64,000 nt of DNA. Source: Fimenecus sp051881455. GTDB taxonomy: Bacteria > Bacillota > Clostridia > Oscillospirales > Acutalibacteraceae. The notes beneath the pieces were generated by a model, which was given only the letters and a program-made list of their open reading frames with translations, searched no databases and was not told the origin of the DNA. A program made the translations under genes and the position numbers. Within the stretch, counting starts at the first letter, position 1. Each line of letters starts with the position of its first letter. Positions 33,046-41,962 of this stretch are shown here, one piece after another. The stretch covers positions 14,736-78,735 of the forward strand of contig JBJEPX010000004.1 in NCBI GenBank assembly GCA_051881455.1. Direction: 5' to 3'.

Positions 33046-35979
33046 TGCTTCTATTCCTATTGTGATAATTTCAAATGGCTTATACTCCACCGTATCGGTT
33101 TCGCCGATTACATCTTCAAGCATATTGAGGATTTTCACTTTTCCGCCAAGCTTTATTGCGCCTCTTTTGCCGTTTTGTTCGGACAGGCGAATTACAATCA
33201 TCTTGCCGTTTTCGCTCATCTTCATCGCCTGCATATAAAGCTCGCCGAAGGAGTTTTCGCAGGTTAAATCCGCCTTGCCGAGGGGAAGATTATATTCATA
33301 TGCGATATTGTTTATTTCCGCTTTCACAAAATCGTCGCCGTGGGGATAAATCATATAAGAAAACTCGTGATGTCCCAAATCGCTTGTGACATCGGGGCGT
33401 ATTGTTGCTCTTAAAAGGCTCAGGCTCATTGAGTTTTCCAAAAGCCCTACTCCGTATTTGGAATCGTTGATTAAAGCCACGCCGCCGTCCGTTTCCGCCA
33501 TATCAACCCACTTATGATGGCAAACCTCAAAGCGCGCCTGCTGCCACGAGGTGTTTCGGTGAGTATCGCGCTCAATATAGCCCGCGCTTGTATCGCAAAC
33601 CGCCTTGCGGGTGAGCACATTACAGTCAAACTGTGCCTTTGCAAGAACATGCTTTTCGTTCCAGTCAACAACATTTTCAACCTCGATGCCTCTTGACTGA
33701 CGGAAAACGCGGATAATACGCTTCCAAGTGCTTTTTTCAGTACCCAAAACCACCTCAAAGGACGCAACCTCTGAATTTTTCTCAACGGTTTTGAGGGGAG
33801 AGATTATTTTCGCCTCAACCTCTCTGTCCTTATAATTGGGGAGAATATCCCACGCATCGTAAACGCCGGGATTGTCCTTATAAAGTTTAAGCTTGTTAAA
33901 CTCCCCGCCTACCCATTCACGGTCAAGCTCACGGTCATAAAGGCTTTCAATACTGCCGTCGTAGTTAAATTTTATCTTATAAAAAGGAGTTGTAACAGTA
34001 TCGGCAATCTCGCACCACTCGCCCGCAAAGGTGCGCCACGGAATTTCACCGCTTGAAAGAGGCGGCAGATTGGGAATCACCCAATTACCTTGCTTGCCGT
34101 AACGAATGCTTTTGCCGTTTTCGTCCTCAATAAAGGTGAGGTGCTTACGGGTGAAATTAAGTGAATTAAAATATTTTTCGCCCGTTCCTATAATCTTATC
34201 AAGTCTGCGGTCAATATCCTCATAATCAGCCATGGCGTCACGGTAAACGGGAGTAATATGACTGCCCGGCAAAATATCGTGGAACTGATTTACGAGAAGC
34301 TTTTTGTAGCACTCGCGAAGCTCCTCATAAGGGTACTTCGCGCCCTTCAAATGGCGGAGGGTTGACACCATTTCCGCCTCACGGAGTTTAAATTCAAGCT
34401 GACGGTTATACCTTTTCATTTTGGATTTTGTGGTAAATGTGCCGCGGTGCATTTCAAGATACAGCTCGCCGTCCCACTTTGCAAGATTTTTATTGTCTTT
34501 AAGATTTTTCTTTAAAAATTCGGAGCCGCCCATATGCTCGGTTTTGGGCATTATGGAAAGCTTATTAAAGCGTTTCATAACCTCCAGCATTTCCTCGGTA
34601 CAGCCGCTTCCGCCGTCGCCGTAGCCGAACATGGACATAGTCTGTCCACCTGTGTTTTTATCCTGATAAGCCTCCCAGTTTTCCTGAATCTGGCTGGGCA
34701 TATTCCATGTGATAAAGTGCGTAGGCGGTACGCAGGCATAAACCTCGCTTCCGTCAATACCTTTCCAGATAAAGTTATTGTGGGGGAAACGGTTTGTATC
34801 GTTCCAGGTGGACATTTTGTTTGAAACGAAATAATCCACGCCGCTTTTTTTGAGAATCTGCGGCAAAATCCAACTGTTTCCGAAAACATCGGGAAGCCAG
34901 CAGTTATCAACGGTTTTGCCGAATTTCTCGCGGAAATAATGCTGACCGTACATACACTGGCGGATAAGACTTTCCGCTGAGGGTATATTGCAGTCCGGCT
35001 CAACATACATAGCGCCCACAGGCTCAAACTGTCCCTTTGCAATTTTCTCTTTAAGCTCCTTAAATACATCGGGATAGTATTTTTCAAGCAATTCATATGT
35101 AAATGCCTGAGTGTGTGTATATTTGAATTCAGGATAGCGGTCCATTAAGCGGAGCTGAATAAGAATTGTACGCAGATTTTTCTGAACGGAATGAATTCTT
35201 CGCCAATAATACGCAATATCAAGGTGGGAATGAGCGATAAGCGCAACATCGCCGCTGCCCTTGTAATCATCATTTGCGTAAATAACATCGTCAATATACT
35301 TTTTAGCCGCCGCAACATCTTCGTTTTTAATATCATCAAAATCAATGAGATTGAGAGCGTTGTTAAGCTCGCGATTTAAAAACGCGCGGTAATCCTCATT
35401 GAATAAATCGCTTTTTGCAATGTCCAAAAGCAGTTCAATATCATATACCAAATCAAGCACGGTATGATTGATTACGGAAAGATACGCGCCTTCAAAAATC
35501 TGACGGCAGCCGCGAACGGAAAGGGATTCAGGGTTGCGCTCATCGTCAGGTTTGGAACGGTTATAGCCCTCCATTTCAAAATGGAGCACAGTTTCATCGC
35601 CGATATAGGGAGTGAGCAGAATTCTGTCACGGTTGGGGTCAACTCCGCCCACATATTTGCCGTTTACCTTAACAATAATTTCAGCGGCTGTTTTAAGCGA
35701 AAACCAAAGTTCTTTGTTTCTGAGCTTTTCGGGAATAATCACATCAGCCTCGAAAAACGCCGTTCCGTCGGGAGTAAAGTACATATCGCCTTTTTTTAGA
35801 GGACGCCACCCCTCGGGGTAGTATTCATACTCCATTTCGGCAACCTGACGGGCATCACGCACCTTGATGTTCTCTATCTCGAATTTTTCACTGTATATGT
35901 ATCTTTTAAGCCAGCCGAAGCGCAAATCCGTCCATTCCTCAGGGCGCATACTTCTTCTTACTACCTTTATATGTGCCAT
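33043..35979 (-). CDS. Glycoside hydrolase family 38 alpha-mannosidase, long form
   Basis: A 978-residue enzyme with an N-terminal domain of about 240 residues (beta-sandwich-like, EADVIIPEKLRNKELWFSL) before the catalytic barrel. Catalytic segments: IAHSHLDIAYYW (H250, H252, D254), EPDCNIPSAESLIRQ and the nucleophile in WLPDVFGNSW (D364). VNQFHDILPGSHI carries the later metal-binding histidine. This architecture is that of bacterial and fungal cytoplasmic (class II-like) alpha-mannosidases. No signal peptide. It is followed on the minus strand by no further gene before the toxin-like island; upstream are the NifU-like and phosphohexomutase genes, so it is the last gene of that operon. Confidence 0.92.
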   Translation of the reverse strand: MAHIKVVRRSMRPEEWTDLRFGWLKRYIYSEKFEIENIKVRDARQVAEMEYEYYPEGWRPLKKGDMYFTPDGTAFFEADVIIPEKLRNKELWFSLKTAAEIIVKVNGKYVGGVDPNRDRILLTPYIGDETVLHFEMEGYNRSKPDDERNPESLSVRGCRQIFEGAYLSVINHTVLDLVYDIELLLDIAKSDLFNEDYRAFLNRELNNALNLIDFDDIKNEDVAAAKKYIDDVIYANDDYKGSGDVALIAHSHLDIAYYWRRIHSVQKNLRTILIQLRLMDRYPEFKYTHTQAFTYELLEKYYPDVFKELKEKIAKGQFEPVGAMYVEPDCNIPSAESLIRQCMYGQHYFREKFGKTVDNCWLPDVFGNSWILPQILKKSGVDYFVSNKMSTWNDTNRFPHNNFIWKGIDGSEVYACVPPTHFITWNMPSQIQENWEAYQDKNTGGQTMSMFGYGDGGSGCTEEMLEVMKRFNKLSIMPKTEHMGGSEFLKKNLKDNKNLAKWDGELYLEMHRGTFTTKSKMKRYNRQLEFKLREAEMVSTLRHLKGAKYPYEELRECYKKLLVNQFHDILPGSHITPVYRDAMADYEDIDRRLDKIIGTGEKYFNSLNFTRKHLTFIEDENGKSIRYGKQGNWVIPNLPPLSSGEIPWRTFAGEWCEIADTVTTPFYKIKFNYDGSIESLYDRELDREWVGGEFNKLKLYKDNPGVYDAWDILPNYKDREVEAKIISPLKTVEKNSEVASFEVVLGTEKSTWKRIIRVFRQSRGIEVENVVDWNEKHVLAKAQFDCNVLTRKAVCDTSAGYIERDTHRNTSWQQARFEVCHHKWVDMAETDGGVALINDSKYGVGLLENSMSLSLLRATIRPDVTSDLGHHEFSYMIYPHGDDFVKAEINNIAYEYNLPLGKADLTCENSFGELYMQAMKMSENGKMIVIRLSEQNGKRGAIKLGGKVKILNMLEDVIGETDTVEYKPFEIITIGIEA

Positions 35980-35997
35980 ATAAAAACTCCCCTCCGC

Positions 35998-36231
35998 TTA
36001 TTTATCCCAGAAAAAGGGCCTTTTCTTATTTGCAGAGATTTCGCACTCAACGCCTAAATCTCTTTTTATTTCGCCTTTTATCCAATCAATGCAACGCTCA
36101 ACGATAAGGCATTTTGAACATTCGCCCTGCAACAGCACGGTTAAAACGCCGTTTTCAAAGGAAACAAAATCAATCTCGCCGCCGTCGCCCTGTAATTTCG
36201 GTTTAATTACGGTGTTTATATAATCTTCCAT
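35998..36231 (-). CDS. NifU C-terminal domain (Nfu-type) iron-sulfur protein
   Basis: A 77-residue protein: INTVIKPKLQGDGGEIDFVS, then LLQGECSKCLIVERCIDWIK. The CxxC in GECSKC is the Fe-S ligand pair of NifU/Nfu scaffolds, though the usual GaCxxCp pattern is slightly altered. It would bind or deliver an Fe-S cluster in the cytoplasm. It sits 2 bp after the phosphohexomutase stop and 18 bp before the GH38 start, which implies co-transcription with genes of unrelated function. Confidence 0.8.
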   Translation of the reverse strand: MEDYINTVIKPKLQGDGGEIDFVSFENGVLTVLLQGECSKCLIVERCIDWIKGEIKRDLGVECEISANKKRPFFWDK

Positions 36232-36233
36232 TT

Positions 36234-37874
36234 TCAGCCCTCAATTTCTTTTTTCAAAATATTGCGGTAAGCTTGGAGTTTTTTCTCCGCCTCGCTTTTA
36301 TCATTGCCGCACAGAGAATAATAAACCTTCAATTTAGGTTCCGTTCCCGATGGGCGGACTGCAAGCCAGCTTTTGTCTTTGAAAATATATTTCAAAACAT
36401 TTTCTTTGGGTAAATCGCCGATACCCAAAGAATAATCAAGAACCTTTTCAACATTTTCAAAAAGACTTTCGCCGTTTCCCCTCATTTTCGTCATTGACGA
36501 TTTAATTTTCTCGGCTCCGTCCTTGCCCTTTAAAACAAATGTGTCAAGAGTGTCAAGATAATATCCGTGTTCCGCATATATATTGTTAAGAGCGTCAATA
36601 AGCGTCCTGCCGTTGTTCTTATGGTATGATGCCATTTGGCAGATTAGCAGGGAAGCCACAACCGCATCCTTATCACGGGAATGAGTGCCTACAAGATAAC
36701 CGTAAGACTCCTCATAACCCATTACAAACTCATTTTCACCTGTTTTTTCATACTTTCCGATTTGGTCTCCGATATATTTAAAGCCTGTAAGCGTATCCAC
36801 AATTTTAAGCCCGTATTTGCGTGCTACATTGGCACCCAGCTCACCCGTCACGATGGTTTTTGCAAGCGTTGATTTGTTATTAAGGCTGTCCTTTTTCATT
36901 GAAAGCACAAAATCCGCAAGCAAGGCACCCATCTGATTGCCTGTAATTAAAACATATTCACCGTTATGGAAAACTGCCGTTCCCACACGGTCGCAATCAG
37001 GGTCCGTGCCCAGCACAAGGTCGGCGTTTTCACGTTTTGCCTGCTCGATTGCGAGATTAAGAGCGTCCTTTTCCTCGGGATTGGGTGAACGAACAGTGCT
37101 AAAATCACCGTCGGGCAGTTCCTGCTCCTTTACTACCGACACATTCATACCGTCAAGAATTTTTCTCACGGGAACATTGCCCGTTCCGTGAAGCGGCGTA
37201 TAAACGATTTTCAGGTTGGATTTCTCCGAATAAAGCGACTGCTTTTTAACCTCTTTGAGAAATCCTTCCGGCACCTCGTCGCCTATTATCTCGATTTTTC
37301 CCTCGCTTACCGCCGCCTCGAAATCATCTGCGGCAACATATTTTAAATCTTTTACGGCGTTTACATATTTTATTACCTCGCCCGCAATTTCGGGCACGAG
37401 CTGACAACCTTTTTCGTCATAAATCTTGTATCCGTTATACTCCTTAGGATTGTGGCTCGCCGTAATAACAATACCGCCGTTACAGCATAAATACTTCGTT
37501 GTAAAGGAAAGCACGGGAGTGGGCATTAAAGTATCAAAAATAAAAACCTTTATCCCGTTTGCGGACAGCACTCCCGCCGCAATTTCTGCAAAACACTTTG
37601 AATTGTTTCTCGAATCGTATGCCACGGCTACACTGATTTTATCCTCAAATACGGCTTTTAGATAATCGGCGTATCCCTTTGTCGCTTTTGCAACGGTATA
37701 GCGGTTCATTCTGTTAGGACCTGCCCCCATAATGCCGCGAAGTCCCCCTGTTCCGAATTCAAGCTCTTTGTAAAACCTGTCTTCAAGCTCTTTTTCGGAG
37801 GAAATATTCATAAGTTCCGCCTTTGTCTGTGCGTCAAAGCTGCACCAATATTCAAACTGTTTTTGGAAATCCAT
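36234..37874 (-). CDS. Phospho-sugar mutase (phosphoglucomutase/phosphomannomutase)
   Basis: A 546-residue alpha-D-phosphohexomutase. GTGGLRGIMGAGPNRMN opens domain 1; the phosphoserine is in TASHNPKEYNGYK (S140); GTDPDCDRVG binds Mg2+; GYEESYGYLVGTHSRDKD selects the sugar; and RPSGTEPKLKVY binds phosphate. The length and GYEESYGY fit the Firmicutes PgcA-type enzymes acting on glucose-1-phosphate or mannose-1-phosphate. In an operon with an alpha-mannosidase, a role in mannose or glucose phosphate interconversion is likely. Confidence 0.9.
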   Translation of the reverse strand: MDFQKQFEYWCSFDAQTKAELMNISSEKELEDRFYKELEFGTGGLRGIMGAGPNRMNRYTVAKATKGYADYLKAVFEDKISVAVAYDSRNNSKCFAEIAAGVLSANGIKVFIFDTLMPTPVLSFTTKYLCCNGGIVITASHNPKEYNGYKIYDEKGCQLVPEIAGEVIKYVNAVKDLKYVAADDFEAAVSEGKIEIIGDEVPEGFLKEVKKQSLYSEKSNLKIVYTPLHGTGNVPVRKILDGMNVSVVKEQELPDGDFSTVRSPNPEEKDALNLAIEQAKRENADLVLGTDPDCDRVGTAVFHNGEYVLITGNQMGALLADFVLSMKKDSLNNKSTLAKTIVTGELGANVARKYGLKIVDTLTGFKYIGDQIGKYEKTGENEFVMGYEESYGYLVGTHSRDKDAVVASLLICQMASYHKNNGRTLIDALNNIYAEHGYYLDTLDTFVLKGKDGAEKIKSSMTKMRGNGESLFENVEKVLDYSLGIGDLPKENVLKYIFKDKSWLAVRPSGTEPKLKVYYSLCGNDKSEAEKKLQAYRNILKKEIEG

Positions 37875-37910
37875 AGCCGTATCATTCCTTATGTGTTTTC
37901 GTTGATTTTA

Positions 37911-37939
37911 ATGATACACCAAACAAATTTTGCTGTCAA
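37911..37939 (-). promoter_or_regulatory. Promoter of the phosphohexomutase operon
   Basis: On the minus strand TTGACA (37939-37934), 17 nt, TATCAT (37916-37911), about 37 nt upstream of the ATG at 37874. Confidence 0.65.
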
Positions 37940-38066
37940 TTAAAAATGATATACAGATTATATATTGTGCATAATTTTTTACTGTCGATTTATGAAAAAT
38001 TACTATTTATTTCAATCTGCCAAATTGATATAATTATCATGAGTGATTGTATCCAAGGAGCATACT

Positions 38067-39707
38067 ATGGAAAGATTTAAAATTAACATTGAATATTTTA
38101 CTAATGATACACATTACAGCACAAATCTCTTTGAAACAGAGCACTTCAAAGTGGACGTGACTGCAAATACCGACCATATCAAGCTTGTTTTAACGCCTGC
38201 GGGCGCGCCTTTGGAAAAGGTAAAATTCAAAATGACCGTACCCTATGAATTTAATGACAATAAGCGTGTTTTCGTAAACGGTTATCAGTCCTGGACGGAC
38301 TGCCGCGAATACTTTATTGATGAGGACCCGCCCCGCCTCGACTTAAAGCAGGAGGTTTCATTAAAGCTTTCGCCTTTGGGTGCGTCCGGGGATTACAGAT
38401 TTAAAAAATATGACCGCAGAAAAGGTGTTTTTCACGGCTATTCCTACGCCTATGTGCGTGACGGCGAAGCCTATGACCTTTTCGGCTCATTAAGCGAGCG
38501 GGACGGTTATACAATAATAAATACCGTTTGCCCCGAAAATGAAATAGTTTTTGAAAGAGATATGGCGGGAGTTCAGATAAACTCACCCTACACTCTAATT
38601 GATATTGCTCATTTTTCAGGCTCTGAAAATGAGGTGTTCGATAAATACTTTGCCGTTATGAACATAGAGAAGCCCAAAGTGGGCAGAGCAAACGGATACA
38701 CTACCTGGTACAATTATTACAGCAATATAAATGAGGAAATCGTGCTTTCCGACCTTGAAGCACTTTCAAAGCTCGATGCAAAAATTGACTTTTTCCAAGT
38801 GGACGACGGCTACCAGACCGCCGTTGGCGATTGGCTTTCCATTGACCCGCGCAAATTTCCTCACGGTATGAAATATATTGCCGATCAAATTCACGAAAAA
38901 GGAATGAAAGCAGGTCTTTGGCTGGCTCCTCTCGGCTGTCAGTACAAATCTGCCGTTGCAAAAAGCCATCCCGAATGGCTTATCCGCGATTCGCACAACA
39001 GACCTGTAAGATGCGGCTTTAACTGGGGCGGATTTTACGCTCTGGACATTGAAAAGCCTGAGGTCAGAGAGTATATACGCAATTTCTTTGATGTTGTCCT
39101 CAATGATTGGGGCTACGATATGGTTAAGCTTGACTTTTTATATGCCGCCTGCATCGTTCCGGCACACGGCAAATCAAGAGGTCAGCTTATGTGCGAGGCT
39201 ATGGACTTTATCCGTGAATGTGTAGGTGACAAGCTGATTTTAGGCTGCGGCGTTCCCTTAGCACCCGCTTTCGGCAAGGTTGATTACTGCCGTATTGGTG
39301 CGGATATGGACCTGCAATGGACAAAAAGTCTTAAATTCCACCGTGAAGATGTTTCAACTCCCAATGCGCTGGGGAACACCGTGTTCCGCCGCGCTCTCGA
39401 CGGAAGAGCATTTTTAAACGACCCTGATGTTTTTCTCCTGCGCGACAGCAATATGAACTGTACTCTCACGCAGAGAAAGATTATCGCATCTGTTAACCAT
39501 ATTTTCGGCAGTTTGCTTTTCACCTCTGACAACATTGATGAATACGACGATGAAAAGCGCAATCTGCTTTTGCACATTTTCAAAAACGGAAAGCCGGAGG
39601 TTATTTCCGCTGAATTCGTAACAACCGATGTTCTTGAAATTCACTATAACGAGGGCAACGGAACAGAGCGTCTTTGCTTCAATCTTAAAAACGGCGAGCT
39701 TTACTGA
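38067..39707 (+). CDS. GH36-like alpha-galactosidase
   Basis: A 546-residue enzyme from the ATG at 38067, which follows CCAAGGAGCATACT; the longer reading from GTG at 38043 is less likely. An N-terminal beta-sandwich includes RVFVNGYQSWTD (W76). The barrel has FFQVDDGYQTAVGDW, FNWGGFYALDIEKPEV, the nucleophile aspartate in VKLDFLYAA (D356) and the acid/base in CRIGADMD (D413). It is a shorter bacterial form of GH36/melibiase without a signal peptide. It is the intact paralogue of the interrupted gene at 7080-8741 and probably releases alpha-galactose from imported oligosaccharides. Confidence 0.88.
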   Translation: MERFKINIEYFTNDTHYSTNLFETEHFKVDVTANTDHIKLVLTPAGAPLEKVKFKMTVPYEFNDNKRVFVNGYQSWTDCREYFIDEDPPRLDLKQEVSLKLSPLGASGDYRFKKYDRRKGVFHGYSYAYVRDGEAYDLFGSLSERDGYTIINTVCPENEIVFERDMAGVQINSPYTLIDIAHFSGSENEVFDKYFAVMNIEKPKVGRANGYTTWYNYYSNINEEIVLSDLEALSKLDAKIDFFQVDDGYQTAVGDWLSIDPRKFPHGMKYIADQIHEKGMKAGLWLAPLGCQYKSAVAKSHPEWLIRDSHNRPVRCGFNWGGFYALDIEKPEVREYIRNFFDVVLNDWGYDMVKLDFLYAACIVPAHGKSRGQLMCEAMDFIRECVGDKLILGCGVPLAPAFGKVDYCRIGADMDLQWTKSLKFHREDVSTPNALGNTVFRRALDGRAFLNDPDVFLLRDSNMNCTLTQRKIIASVNHIFGSLLFTSDNIDEYDDEKRNLLLHIFKNGKPEVISAEFVTTDVLEIHYNEGNGTERLCFNLKNGELY

Positions 39708-39739
39708 TTTTCTTATTCTGCATACAAGGCGGTGAAAAG

Positions 39740-41962
39740 ATGAAAACCGAAACTCCTCTCGTAAGATACTTTACGCTTGTATTTTTATGTCTGCTTGCGG
39801 CGGCAGTTCTTATTATTTTCCCCGTGTTCCTCTCAAAAGAGCTTGATAATCAAAGCCGGGACTTTCTTCAGGAAATCTCCGAAAAGAACGGAGAAGCAGT
39901 CGGCTTCAAGTTCAGGGAACAAGCTTCATTTCTTAAAGACCTTATATCGGATGTTGACACAGACTTGCTTGACAATCCCGCCGAAGCCGTTAAAAAAATA
40001 GATTTAAAAAATACAGGTGTTAAATACAAGCGGTACGGCATTATAACCTCGGACGCCACCGCATATACCTCCGACGGAATTGCGGAGCAGGTAGTTAATA
40101 ATGAGCTTGTTGCGGAATGTTTTGAGAGCCGCAAATTGACGGTATCGACTCTTTCCCCGGATGAAAGCCTTGACGGTGACGAGGTTTTCATTATGATGAG
40201 GCCTATTTATAAGGATAATCAGGTAAGTCATGTAATGTATGTTGTTTTCACCATGGAGCAGATAACGGAAAACTTCAAATCCGATGCTTTTAACAGCAAT
40301 GAGTTTTTCTATATTATTGATATTGACGGCAACAATATTTTCAGCACAAACAAAAGAGAAGATTTCCGCAATATCGACAATATTTTTTCGGAAAATCTGC
40401 AAGAGAAAAAATACAAGGGTGAACGCATACCCCAAATACAGGAAGATATGAAAAACGGGGAATCGGGTGTAACATTCAGTTCTAAAAACAGTGATTACTA
40501 TCTTTACTATGCTCCTCTCCATTTTAACGATTGGTATCTGTTTTCCATTGTTCCCGCTGAGGAAGTAACGGTCAGAAGAAATACGGTTCTTGCATATGTT
40601 ATACTTATGTGCATTTTCCTCATCGGCGTTTTCGTTCTTTTTGCTCTTTACATTGTATCCTCGGAGCGCCGCAAAAAAAATGAGCTTGATAAGCTTCTTT
40701 ATACAGACAGCCTGACGGGAGGTCCCTCTTATGCAAAGTTCTGCCTTGATGTTAAAAAGCAGCTTGCAAAGGGCTACAAAAAAGCCGCTTATATTGTAAT
40801 GGACCTTGATAATTTCAAGCTTATAAACAGTTATTACAGTTATGAGCACGGTAACAAAACCATTAATTACATATATTCAGTTTGGCGTGATATGCTAAGG
40901 GAAAACGAATTCGTTGGCAGAATGGCAGCCGACCGTTTTGCGGTATATCTGCAATATTCCGATGAAAATGAGCTTAAACAGCGAATTGAGGAATTCTGTA
41001 AAAACTGCCGTATCTATGATAATGAGGGAATGACAAACTATATCTTAACGCCCAGCATCGGTATTTATTACATAAATCCCGATGATAAGAATATTCAGCG
41101 AATTCAGAACTGTGCGGTTATAGCTAAATCCCTTGTTAAGGGCGACAGTGACCGTCTGTATTCCGTTTATAACGATAAGCTTAAAGACCGCCTGACAAAT
41201 CGCAAAATACTTGCAGATAAATTAGCCCACGCCATAGAAAATGAAGCATTGTCTGTTCTGTTCCAGCCGCAGTTCAATGCTTGTGACAGAAAAATCTGCG
41301 GAGCCGAGGCTCTTCTGCGCTGGCAGGACGAAGACGGAAACTATATTTCCCCCGCAGATTTTGTTCCCTTGGCAGAGGCATGCGGTCTTATTGTGGAGCT
41401 TGATAAATATGTATTCAGAAAAGCCTGTGAGGCACAGCGCAAAATGGCTGACGCAGGCCTTAGTGAAATTGATGTTTCCATAAATGTGTCCCAGCAATCT
41501 CTTTACAACGCAAGCTTTGTTGAGGACTATGTCAGCATAGTAAAAAGGACGAATGCCGATATATCTCATATCCAGCTTGAAATTACGGAAAGCACGCTGT
41601 TTGACAACAATAAGGTCTTTGTAAAATTGTTGAGAAAGCTGCATAAATCCGGCTTTAAAATACTTATGGACGATTTCGGAACGGGTTATTCTTCACTGAT
41701 GCTTTTGAAATCAATGCCCATTGATTATTTGAAGCTTGATAAATCCTTTATTGACGATTATGACAGCATGCGCGGCGGCATAATTATAGAATGTATTATG
41801 ACAATGGCAAAGAAGCTGGGAATAGTTATTATTGCAGAAGGCGTTGAAACCGAGGAACAGTTCTCATATATTTCAAATATGGGCTGTGATATAGTTCAGG
41901 GCTATTATTTCTGCCGTCCCGTCTCTTTTGACGAAATGTGTAATATGATTGAAAAATCATAA
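39740..41962 (+). CDS. Membrane cyclic-di-GMP protein: sensor domain, degenerate GGDEF, EAL
   Basis: A 740-residue protein: TM1 (about 12-30), an extracytoplasmic Cache-like sensor (about 31-280), TM2 (about 288-312), a GGDEF domain (about 320-475) and an EAL domain (about 485-735). The GGDEF signature reads RMAADRFAVYL, so the diguanylate cyclase active site is lost. The EAL site is complete: AEALLRW, LEITESTLFD, DDFGTGYSSL, KLDKSFID and EGVETEEQ. Net activity is therefore likely c-di-GMP hydrolysis, perhaps with the GGDEF-like domain acting as a regulatory GTP site. It overlaps the convergent gerC gene by 6 bp. Confidence 0.9.
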   Translation: MKTETPLVRYFTLVFLCLLAAAVLIIFPVFLSKELDNQSRDFLQEISEKNGEAVGFKFREQASFLKDLISDVDTDLLDNPAEAVKKIDLKNTGVKYKRYGIITSDATAYTSDGIAEQVVNNELVAECFESRKLTVSTLSPDESLDGDEVFIMMRPIYKDNQVSHVMYVVFTMEQITENFKSDAFNSNEFFYIIDIDGNNIFSTNKREDFRNIDNIFSENLQEKKYKGERIPQIQEDMKNGESGVTFSSKNSDYYLYYAPLHFNDWYLFSIVPAEEVTVRRNTVLAYVILMCIFLIGVFVLFALYIVSSERRKKNELDKLLYTDSLTGGPSYAKFCLDVKKQLAKGYKKAAYIVMDLDNFKLINSYYSYEHGNKTINYIYSVWRDMLRENEFVGRMAADRFAVYLQYSDENELKQRIEEFCKNCRIYDNEGMTNYILTPSIGIYYINPDDKNIQRIQNCAVIAKSLVKGDSDRLYSVYNDKLKDRLTNRKILADKLAHAIENEALSVLFQPQFNACDRKICGAEALLRWQDEDGNYISPADFVPLAEACGLIVELDKYVFRKACEAQRKMADAGLSEIDVSINVSQQSLYNASFVEDYVSIVKRTNADISHIQLEITESTLFDNNKVFVKLLRKLHKSGFKILMDDFGTGYSSLMLLKSMPIDYLKLDKSFIDDYDSMRGGIIIECIMTMAKKLGIVIIAEGVETEEQFSYISNMGCDIVQGYYFCRPVSFDEMCNMIEKS

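Noticed and set aside
40004..40849. Long antisense frame inside the GGDEF/EAL gene
   Set aside because: The plus-strand frame has clear domains and motifs; the antisense frame has none and no ribosome site.
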